This document shows, one piece after another, positions 1 through 5,402 of a stretch of 7,625 bases of DNA (within the stretch, counting starts at the first letter, position 1; every line of letters begins with the position of its first letter). Source of the stretch: Spirochaetaceae bacterium (GTDB lineage Bacteria > Spirochaetota > Spirochaetia > Treponematales > Breznakiellaceae); NCBI GenBank assembly GCA_031257135.1, contig JAIRPH010000197.1, forward strand, positions 1-7,625. Reading direction: 5' to 3'. The notes beneath the pieces are model-generated. The model was given only the letters and a program-made list of their open reading frames with translations. It was not told the DNA's origin and made no database searches. Made by a program: the position numbers and the translations under genes.

Positions 1-97
1 TGGGAATCAAGGCGATCAGCCGGCCAAGCTCGGTTTTGATCTTCTCTTTCTGCGCGCCGGAAAGCTCCTGCGCCGTATTAATCGCAATATAAGGCAT
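1..97 (-). CDS. MIF/tautomerase-family protein, N-terminal fragment (cut by window edge)
   Basis: Reading the minus strand from the ATG at 97 gives 32 codons beginning MPYIAINTAQELSGAQKEKI and continuing through a KTELGRLIALIP-like stretch; the rest lies outside the window. The start is typical of macrophage migration inhibitory factor-like proteins: Met-Pro, where processed Pro is the catalytic base of the tautomerase superfamily, then a beta strand, then an LS-x-x-QKE helix ending in a LIALIPGK-type turn. Family members are about 110-120 residues, form trimers, and tautomerise phenylpyruvate-type keto-enols; the physiological substrate in bacteria is generally unknown. No Shine-Dalgarno precedes the ATG, but a perfect TATAAT sits 7 nt upstream, so a leaderless message is possible. 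It lies on the same strand as the RNA methyltransferase gene, separated from it by the repeat-rich 98-602 gap. The family call is fairly secure, but only a quarter of the protein is visible. Confidence 0.72.
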   Translation of the reverse strand, partial: MPYIAINTAQELSGAQKEKIKTELGRLIALIP

Positions 98-104
98 ATA
101 ACCG

Positions 105-110
105 ATTATA
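105..110 (-). promoter_or_regulatory. -10 box (TATAAT) for the tautomerase gene, 7 nt from its ATG
   Basis: On the minus strand TATAAT ends 7 nt before the ATG at 97. Transcription normally starts 6-8 nt after the -10, which would place the 5' end at or within a base or two of the start codon. The best -35 at 17 bp spacing is TTATGC, a poor match. No purine-rich ribosome binding site lies in those 7 nt. Confidence 0.45.
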
Positions 111-341
111 TCGCAAAAACAGAAAAAGCATAACCCCTCCAAAATTAGTTTTTATACCTTGCCGCGCTCGTGTTTTACAAGTCCGTCAAACTGGCGCGGC
201 GCAAGACATCTCCGGAGCGAAGGCGGTCTAGGAGGAACTGAAAATCCGCTTCCTCGGAGGCAAACGCAAGACCGGCGATATGAAACGGAAACTGCCAAAA
301 GAGAGGCAATCCAATCTCAAAGAGGCGAATTCGGGGCTAAA

Positions 342-445
342 AGACCCGATTTTGGGTCTCCAAGAGAGGAAATCGGCTCTCCGAGCGGGAAATGAGGTTC
401 TCTGAGACCCGAATTTGGGTCTCAGAGCGAGGAAGCCGGCTCTCC
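342..445. repeat. Two imperfect direct copies of a ~41-bp hairpin unit, 63 bp apart
   Basis: Copy one is 342-382 and copy two is 405-445. They align without gaps and differ at about six positions. Each unit has an AGACCC...GGGTCT hairpin at its left end, a GAGGAA core, and ends in CGGCTCTCC. A third, shortened copy at 510-529 joins AGACCCGA directly to AGCCGGCTCTCC, as if the inner 20 or so bases had been deleted. AAAATCGGGTCT at 474-485 is an exact 12-bp inverted match to 342-353. Confidence 0.75.
401..426. repeat. 26-bp near-perfect palindrome (10-bp stem, 6-nt loop)
   Basis: Arms TCTGAGACCC (401-410) and GGGTCTCAGA (417-426) are exactly complementary, and the central GAATTT extends the symmetry with only one mismatched pair. 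It is the best-preserved hairpin in the gap. No T-run follows on either strand, so it is not a standard terminator; a dyad operator or RNA hairpin are alternatives. Confidence 0.7.
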
Positions 446-505
446 GGGAATCAATGTTTATTCTAAAAGATTGAAAATCGGGTCTAAAAGAGCGGATGTT
501 CCTTC

Positions 506-526
506 AAAAAGACCCGAAGCCGGCTC
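506..526 (-). terminator. Probable intrinsic terminator of the RNA methyltransferase gene
   Basis: Read on the minus strand, GAGCCG-GCTT-CGGGTC forms a 6-bp stem with one G-G mismatch and a 4-nt loop, followed at once by TTTTT. It lies about 77 bp after the TGA of the minus-strand gene ending at 603. A second, weaker hairpin with a TTTT tail (AGACCC-AAAATC-GGGTCT) follows at about 339-359. Confidence 0.5.
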
Positions 527-602
527 TCCCAGATGAGAGACATTCTTAAAGGCTCATCATATCAGTTTCACTAAAGATTAAACTGCGGAATGTTTCGGAG
601 TC

Positions 603-1748
603 TCAGGGGTTTTTTGGTTTTTCAAAAAAGCCCAACACTTCGAGCTTCGGGGTGTGCGGATAAAAATCGTACCAATGAAGTTTTTCCAAGCGGTAGCCGC
701 CTCGGGTTAACTCGCGGGCGTCCCGGGCAAAGGTGGCGGAATCGCAAGACAGATAAGCCAGCCGCGGAGGTCCAGAGCGGGCGAGCATGGAACGCATCGC
801 CGGCGAAAGTCCCTGCCGAGGAGGATCAGCCAGAATAAAACCGTAAGCCTTATCGGTCTTTTTCGCCCATTGCTCGTCGGAAAGAGCCGCGTACCGGACT
901 TCATGTCCCCGGACGTTCTCGCGGGCAAGGGCAAGGGCGGTTTTATTTTCTTCCAATAGATCGATGCTAGAAAAATAATCCCTGAGAAATACCGCAAACG
1001 TACCGACTCCGCAGTACAAATCCGCGGCCGGAGGCTCCGCGGTTTCCGCAAAGGCTAAAATGTCCGGGATCGTCTGTTCCAGCATGGTTCCGTTGCTCTG
1101 AAAAAACACCCCCGCGTCCATGAGGATTTCCCGTCCGAGGAGGGATACGGTTCCCCGAGGGTTTGCGCCTTCGCTGAGAAAGGTCTTTTTCCAAGCGTAC
1201 ACGGTAAACCGATCTTTTTCCGGGGGCGGCCGGAGCCGTTTTTCCCGCAAAGCCCGGCGGATTCCGGGGTCTGCGACTGGGCAATCCGCGAGGGGAATCA
1301 CGGCCGCGCTTTTCCGAGCCTTAAAGCCTACCGCGGAGCCGCTCCGATGAAACTGTACGCGGTTCCGGTATTCGTACGGCTGAGAAGGGTAGACTGCGAT
1401 TTCCGGCAGAGCCGAGTCTTTTCCGAATCCGCCGATGCGGAGCAAGGCGTCGGCGAGGATGCGGCTCTTTTCCGCGACTTGGGCTTGATATGAAAGGCGT
1501 TGTAACGAGCATCCGCCGCAGGCTTCGTCGCGAGGGCAATCCGGCTCGACTCGGTTCGGGGAAGGTTCGACGATTTCCAGCAGTTCCGCGCTTGCCCAGT
1601 CCTTATGGTCTTCCCGGATTCGTCCGGCGATTATATCTCCCGGAACCGCGGCGTCGATAAAAACAGGACGCCCTTGCAGGCGGAGCAAGCCTGCGCCTCC
1701 GGCCGCAAGGCGTTCTACCGGAGCGGTAAAAATTTCACCAATTATCAT
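603..1748 (-). CDS. rlmD: TrmA/RlmD-family 23S rRNA (uracil-C5)-methyltransferase
   Basis: This is a class I SAM-dependent RNA methyltransferase that makes 5-methyluridine, by homology at U1939 of 23S rRNA. Numbered from the ATG at 1748 (381 residues), an N-terminal TRAM-like RNA-binding beta barrel spans about 1-62. The iron-sulphur cysteines are C71, C77 and C80 (Cx5Cx2C) plus C156. FFQSN is at 215-219, the SAM loop DLYCGVGTF at 243-251, ADPPRQGL at 307-314, the nucleophile C335 in LSCDSATFARD, and the terminal HTPKLE with base E370. All key residues are present. It is somewhat shorter than E. coli RlmD (433). I prefer the 1748 start because TRAM domains begin right after it; ATGs at 1766 and 1784 are in frame, and none has a Shine-Dalgarno. 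The gene is divergent from the hydrolase, 56 bp away. The exact target site (RlmD, RlmCD or TrmA-like) is inferred. Confidence 0.88.
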   Translation of the reverse strand: MIIGEIFTAPVERLAAGGAGLLRLQGRPVFIDAAVPGDIIAGRIREDHKDWASAELLEIVEPSPNRVEPDCPRDEACGGCSLQRLSYQAQVAEKSRILADALLRIGGFGKDSALPEIAVYPSQPYEYRNRVQFHRSGSAVGFKARKSAAVIPLADCPVADPGIRRALREKRLRPPPEKDRFTVYAWKKTFLSEGANPRGTVSLLGREILMDAGVFFQSNGTMLEQTIPDILAFAETAEPPAADLYCGVGTFAVFLRDYFSSIDLLEENKTALALARENVRGHEVRYAALSDEQWAKKTDKAYGFILADPPRQGLSPAMRSMLARSGPPRLAYLSCDSATFARDARELTRGGYRLEKLHWYDFYPHTPKLEVLGFFEKPKNP

Positions 1749-1768
1749 CGATTTAAAGGATAACATGA

Positions 1769-1798
1769 TTGCAAGAATAATCATAGAGAGGGTACAAT
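1769..1798 (+). promoter_or_regulatory. Putative promoter of the alpha/beta hydrolase gene
   Basis: TTGCAA (1769-1774), 18 bp, then TACAAT (1793-1798), four and five matches to the sigma-70 consensus. The -10 ends 6 nt before the ATG at 1805, so the transcript would start at or next to that codon. It overlaps the 5' end of the divergent methyltransferase gene. A GAGAGGG run at 1786-1792 could serve as a ribosome binding site only if transcription starts further upstream. Confidence 0.4.
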
Positions 1799-1804
1799 AA
1801 TAGT

Positions 1805-2872
1805 ATGGGTGGAGTGATTAGACGAAAAAACACCGGCAAAGTAAAAAAAACTGGTGAACAGAAGAAATCCAGTGTCATGGAATCGACGAGTTCCGGTGAA
1901 TGGCTATCCTCCGATGACGGACTAAAACTCTTTGTCAGGCATTGGATTCCCCAGAATGTTCATAAGGACGCAAAACCGCGGGGGCTTTTACATATTGTAC
2001 ACGGCATGGCGGAACATTCCCTCCGGTATGAACGGTTAGCCCAGCGGCTGAATAAGGAACGGATTGAAGTCTGGTCCGCGGATATGCGGGGACACGGGAA
2101 AACCGCGGACCTTTCGATAAACGATCCGAGCATAGGCGGTCTTTTAGGACACTGCGCGGATAAAGACGGTATCGCCAAAGTTACCGGAGACATTAATCTG
2201 GTGACTCAGATGATCTCTAAAACCTATCCTGATGTTCCGATTTTCCTTTTGGGACATTCTTGGGGGTCTTTTTTAGCGCAGAACTATCTTGAAACCTATC
2301 GGGATCATCCCTTGTCAGGCTGTATCTTATCGGGAACCAGAGGTCCTGACGGTTTACGGATCAAGGCAAGCGTTCCGTTCATGGCTTTGCTTACGTGGCT
2401 CAATGGGGTCCGCAAGAGGTCGTTCCTCGCGAGGGCTGTTACGGACGGTCCTTTCAGCAAGCCCTTTAAGCCAAACCGGACTTCCTTCGACTGGCTTTCC
2501 CGGGATGAATCCGAAGTGGACGGGTATATTGCGGATGCCCTCAGCGGCGTATTTTGTTCCGCGGGGTTTTATCGGGACTTGAGTCTTCTGCTCAACAAGA
2601 TTCACCGACCGGAAACGATGGATATGATTAAGCGGAATCTGCCGGTCTATGTGTTCGGAGGTAGCGCGGACCCTGTGGGGGATATGGGTAAAAGCCCTAC
2701 CGCGCTGGTCAACGCCTATCGTTCTCTAGGAATTACGGATTTGGAATTCGTGCTGTATCCTGAAGCCCGGCATGAAACCTTGAACGAAACTAACCGGGAA
2801 GAGGTAACGGAGAATCTGCTGGCTTGGATGCTTCGCCATTGCCCCGGAAATGTTCCGCCGGCGGAGGTGTAG
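1805..2872 (+). CDS. Alpha/beta hydrolase, monoacylglycerol lipase/lysophospholipase type
   Basis: A serine hydrolase of the Hydrolase_4 / S33-like group, which cleaves monoacylglycerols, lysophospholipids or related esters; the substrate here is unknown. The catalytic triad is visible: nucleophile S152 in GHSWG, D289 in GGSADPVGD, H323 in EARHETLN. The oxyanion loop is HG at 66-67 and the family motif ADMRGHGKT lies at 92-100. Residues 190-280 form the cap region. There is no signal peptide or membrane segment, so it is probably cytoplasmic. Residues 1-24 are basic and Lys-rich and lie outside the usual family start (a TSSDGLKLF-like opening matches residues 34-43), so the ATG at 1877 (M25) is a serious alternative. 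Neither start has a strong Shine-Dalgarno. pcnB follows 69 bp downstream on the same strand; a functional link is not evident. Confidence 0.88.
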   Translation: MGGVIRRKNTGKVKKTGEQKKSSVMESTSSGEWLSSDDGLKLFVRHWIPQNVHKDAKPRGLLHIVHGMAEHSLRYERLAQRLNKERIEVWSADMRGHGKTADLSINDPSIGGLLGHCADKDGIAKVTGDINLVTQMISKTYPDVPIFLLGHSWGSFLAQNYLETYRDHPLSGCILSGTRGPDGLRIKASVPFMALLTWLNGVRKRSFLARAVTDGPFSKPFKPNRTSFDWLSRDESEVDGYIADALSGVFCSAGFYRDLSLLLNKIHRPETMDMIKRNLPVYVFGGSADPVGDMGKSPTALVNAYRSLGITDLEFVLYPEARHETLNETNREEVTENLLAWMLRHCPGNVPPAEV

Positions 2873-2896
2873 ACGTGGATCACATCATACTCATAA

Positions 2897-2911
2897 CGCG
2901 CCGTAGGCGCG
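2897..2911 (+). other. GC-rich hairpin between hydrolase gene and pcnB
   Basis: CGCGCC (2897-2902), loop GTA, GGCGCG (2906-2911): a perfect 6-bp stem with a 3-nt loop. It lacks a following T-run (the nearest is TTTT about 16 bases later), so it is at best a weak or attenuating terminator before pcnB. It might also simply be a processing or stability hairpin. Confidence 0.4.
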
Positions 2912-2930
2912 GGCCTATCCTACTTATTTT

Positions 2931-2936
2931 GAGAGG
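2931..2936 (+). promoter_or_regulatory. Ribosome binding site supporting the TTG start of pcnB
   Basis: GAGAGG lies 5 nt before the TTG at 2942. No ATG or GTG in frame gives a better N-terminus, and the residues after the TTG (RVRYSTEKNGKPVKKAI) already resemble the expected PcnB opening. The site therefore decides the start codon. Confidence 0.55.
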
Positions 2937-2941
2937 CTTCC

Positions 2942-4123
2942 TTGCGCGTCCGTTATTCTACTGAAAAAAACGGAAAGCCCGTTAAAAAAGCGATTGTATA
3001 TACTCAAGATGAACATGGTATTAATTTTTCAGATGTAGATACCGAAGCGGTGAGTATTGTTGAACGCCTGCGGTTTCATGGATATGAAACCTATATAGTC
3101 GGCGGGGCGGTTCGGGATTTGATTCTGGGGAAAAAACCCAAAGATTTTGATATTGTAAGCGAAGCGAATCCGGCGAAAATCAAAAAGCTCTTCCGCAACG
3201 CCCGGATCATAGGACAGCGGTTTAGACTGGTTCATGTGTACTTCGGCGCGAAACTCTTTGAAGTTTCCACGTTCCGTTCTTTGAAGGACGGGTTAAGCGG
3301 CAATACCTTCGGGACCATCGAAGAAGACGTACTCCGCCGGGACTTTTCCTTAAACGCCTTATTTTACGATCCCCTTACCCAGATTGTGGTGGATTATGTA
3401 GGCGGGATGCAGGACATTAAGAAAAAAAGCCTTCGTCCGCTTATTCCGTTGTCTCGTATTTTCGTTGACGATCCGGTGCGGATAATCCGGGCGGTAAAAT
3501 ACGGGACCGCCACAGGTTTCAAATTGCCTCTGCCCCTCAAGTGGATGATTAAAAAACAGGCTTCCCTGCTGTCCGAGGTGTCTCCCTCCCGGCTTACGGA
3601 GGAGATTTTCAAGATCATTCACTCCGCCTGCGCCGCGGAAATTGTGGAAAATCTGGAAGCTCTCGGGGTATACGCCTATTTACAGCCTCAGGCTTCGCAG
3701 ATGATGAAGAAAAACAAGGATTTCCGGGAAGGATACTTCCGCAGTCTTGAGGCTCTCAATCAGGAAACTTTTAAGAATCTCCCCGGAGAAATCATAGCGG
3801 CTTTGATTCGGGACTACCTTGAAGCGGAAAACGTCCGGTTGGATGCGGATCAGGACAACTACAAGAACATTTTCATGCTGGTCCGGCAGTTTGTTCTGCC
3901 TATGAATCCGCCTAAAATTGAATTAGACCGAGCGTTGCGGCTGATTTTTAAAGAGCATGGGATTACCATTAAAAAAAGCCGCGTTTTCGGTAAGGAAAAT
4001 AAAGAAAATAAGGAAAAAGAATCCCCGGAAGAGTCTGGAAGTCCCCAGAAACTTCCGCCCAAGGAAACGGCGGCTTCCAAACCGAAACGACGCCGTTCCC
4101 GGAAACGCAAAGACCCAACGTAG
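2942..4123 (+). CDS. pcnB: Poly(A) polymerase I-type nucleotidyltransferase
   Basis: A class II nucleotidyltransferase-superfamily enzyme that adds 3' poly(A) tails to RNA and so promotes decay. The N-terminal catalytic domain has GGAVRD (54-59), the metal-binding DFD (D68, D70) and a third carboxylate E107 in EVSTFR. RRDFSLNAL (132-140), DYVGG (151-155) and DDPVRIIRA (176-184) follow. LFRNARIIGQRFRLVHV (83-99) matches the E. coli PcnB signature better than CCA-adding enzymes, and RLTEEIFKI (217-225) fits the PcnB neck helix. Residues 351-393 are low complexity: KENKENKEKE, then a basic KRRRSRKRK tail, as seen at PcnB C-termini where it aids RNA binding. The gene starts with TTG. It is convergent with the next gene and shares no spacer with it. 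CCA-adding activity cannot be fully excluded from sequence, since some bacterial lineages use close paralogues for that role. Confidence 0.9.
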   Translation: MRVRYSTEKNGKPVKKAIVYTQDEHGINFSDVDTEAVSIVERLRFHGYETYIVGGAVRDLILGKKPKDFDIVSEANPAKIKKLFRNARIIGQRFRLVHVYFGAKLFEVSTFRSLKDGLSGNTFGTIEEDVLRRDFSLNALFYDPLTQIVVDYVGGMQDIKKKSLRPLIPLSRIFVDDPVRIIRAVKYGTATGFKLPLPLKWMIKKQASLLSEVSPSRLTEEIFKIIHSACAAEIVENLEALGVYAYLQPQASQMMKKNKDFREGYFRSLEALNQETFKNLPGEIIAALIRDYLEAENVRLDADQDNYKNIFMLVRQFVLPMNPPKIELDRALRLIFKEHGITIKKSRVFGKENKENKEKESPEESGSPQKLPPKETAASKPKRRRSRKRKDPT

Positions 4124-5380
4124 CTATCTGAGCCGCTTAATGAGGTTGTCCACCATTTCGGCGTATTGAGCGGGGTACAGGGTTTTCGCCTGTTCCAGAT
4201 AGGTTATGGCTTTGGCGTTATTTCCCGCGGCGGCCGCGTTGATGCCCATCGCGTAGGCGATCAGCGCGGTAATCTGCTCTGAATCAGATTTGTCCTGTTG
4301 GGCGGTCTGGTAATACTGTTGGGCGGTCTGGTAATACTGTTCCGCCTGAGCGTAATTTTTGGCGTCGTACGCGAGAAGCCCCAGATAATAATACGGCGCG
4401 TAATGACTAGGTCTCTGCTGGAGGGCTTTTTGGAATACGGTTTCCGCGTTTTTGCTGTCTTTTGCCGCGTAAGCCCGCTGTCCTTCGGTGATGAGTTCCG
4501 TAAAGGTTTTCCGGGTAATGATGTACGACTTATAATCCCGATCAAGCGAGGGCAGATCAGTCCAGCTCTTGATGTGGTTGTAGAGGATTTCGGAATTATC
4601 CTGCGCGGTGGCGGCATCGTCCATTAAAATGAAGCACTCGTAGAGATACCGCAGATAATCTTCCTTTCCGCTGTCTTTTAGGAAGGAAATCAACGCCCAC
4701 GCGATGCCCTGAAAATTGTCCGGGAAGGTTCCCCGACTATCGGCAAGCAGGATGGTTTCCAAAGAGGGGGTTTTATTGCCCAGTTCTTTTACTTTATCGA
4801 GCCACGCCAAGTTTTCTTCATAGACCAAGCCGCCTGCGGCTGGGGTTTTACTGCCTGCCGCGGGCTGTCCTGACTCGTATCGGACGGTGCTGTAATAGAT
4901 GGCGAAGCCTTCCCTGAACCACGAAGGCGGATAGGGGATAAAAGCCCGCAGGTACTGGACGAAAGCCTGATGAGGGAACATTTTGTCTTCTTCTGGACCT
5001 CCACGGTTGATGACCAGCTCTCGGCGGTCAGGCTGGTTGTAGTGAAGGTAAACCGCTCCCGGGCTGGGTTTGTCGAGGCGTTCAGTGACGTAGGTATCGT
5101 ACGCGGTTTTATCTTTAAAAGCCCTTACTTTTAGGCGCGTTCCGCCGAGGTTCAGCGGATTGAAGTGGAAGAATTTATTGTACAGCAGAAAGCGGCTGTC
5201 TAATTCTCTAACAAGAAGTTGAGCGTCTGCGGCTCCGCTGTCAGAGAGAACCTCGTAATATTGTCCGGTTATCTGAGCCATTCCGGGGGGAATTGAGCTT
5301 TGAGCCGGGGTTTTAGCTTGAGCCGTTAGGGAAAACAGTATTGTTCCATAGAGGATCAAACTGCACACATACTTCTTCAT
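4124..5380 (-). CDS. Secreted TPR protein with a degenerate peptidase-MA-like region
   Basis: A 418-residue exported protein of unknown function. The ATG at 5380 is chosen because AAGGAG sits 6 nt upstream and the protein then begins with a textbook signal peptide (MKK, hydrophobic core, likely cut after AQA at residue 22). Residues 120-165 resemble the core of peptidase MA-like/DUF1570 gluzincins: a conserved PPSWFREGFAIYYS follows (about 151-164), but the expected HExxH is HQAFV (137-141), so the catalytic Glu and second His are missing. The C-terminal ~120 residues are alpha-helical TPR-like repeats (AYAAKDSKNAETVFQKALQQRP, then YYYLGLLAYDAKNYAQAEQYY). A 7-residue unit YYQTAQQ is duplicated exactly at 349-362. 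It lies 22 bp downstream of the P-loop gene, so the two are probably cotranscribed. An in-frame ATG at 5422 exists but lies inside the upstream gene. Likely a periplasmic, non-catalytic binding or scaffold protein (inference). Confidence 0.8.
   Translation of the reverse strand: MKKYVCSLILYGTILFSLTAQAKTPAQSSIPPGMAQITGQYYEVLSDSGAADAQLLVRELDSRFLLYNKFFHFNPLNLGGTRLKVRAFKDKTAYDTYVTERLDKPSPGAVYLHYNQPDRRELVINRGGPEEDKMFPHQAFVQYLRAFIPYPPSWFREGFAIYYSTVRYESGQPAAGSKTPAAGGLVYEENLAWLDKVKELGNKTPSLETILLADSRGTFPDNFQGIAWALISFLKDSGKEDYLRYLYECFILMDDAATAQDNSEILYNHIKSWTDLPSLDRDYKSYIITRKTFTELITEGQRAYAAKDSKNAETVFQKALQQRPSHYAPYYYLGLLAYDAKNYAQAEQYYQTAQQYYQTAQQDKSDSEQITALIAYAMGINAAAAGNNAKAITYLEQAKTLYPAQYAEMVDNLIKRLR
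4297..4338. repeat. Exact 21-bp tandem duplication inside the TPR gene
   Basis: Bases 4297-4317 are repeated identically at 4318-4338, and the periodicity extends slightly to 4295-4341. The unit is a multiple of three and encodes YYQTAQQ twice, so the reading frame is kept. It lies in a TPR helix, adding about two helical turns. Absence of any mismatch suggests a recent slippage event. Confidence 0.92.
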
Positions 5381-5386
5381 TACCAT

Positions 5387-5392
5387 CTCCTT
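5387..5392 (-). promoter_or_regulatory. Ribosome binding site of the TPR gene
   Basis: AAGGAG on the minus strand, 6 nt before the ATG at 5380. It selects this start over the in-frame ATGs at 5386 and 5422 and places the TPR gene 22 bp after the stop of the upstream P-loop gene, consistent with one operon. Confidence 0.8.
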
Positions 5393-5402
5393 ATCATTCT
5401 CA

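Larger units (their letters stand above)
98..602. other. 505-bp gene-free gap rich in inverted repeats
   Basis: Between the tautomerase start and the RNA methyltransferase stop I see no credible gene. The plus-strand reading frames at 159-395 and 590-838 give Arg/Ser/Gly-rich, non-globular translations without a ribosome binding site, and the second runs antisense into the methyltransferase gene. The gap instead holds a nested stem-loop at 224-274 (arms CGGTCT/AGACCG outside, GAGGAA/TTCCTC inside), several AGACCCGA/TCGGGTCT elements between 342 and 526, and the probable methyltransferase terminator. It could be a structured 3' untranslated region, a relic of a repeated element, or a small mobile palindromic repeat; the sequence alone does not decide. 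Confidence 0.6.

Noticed and set aside
159..395. 78-residue plus-strand frame in the left gap
   Set aside because: Arg/Ser/Gly-rich non-globular translation, no ribosome binding site, and it crosses inverted repeats.
342..529. CRISPR array
   Set aside because: Only two full units and one truncated one, internally palindromic and unevenly spaced (63 and 105 bp), without uniform unique spacers or cas genes.
590..838. 82-residue plus-strand frame antisense to the RNA methyltransferase
   Set aside because: Shadow of a well-supported gene, with no start signals or recognisable domain.
2873..2941. Strong terminator between hydrolase gene and pcnB
   Set aside because: The perfect hairpin at 2897-2911 has no adjacent T-run, so it is listed as a hairpin only.
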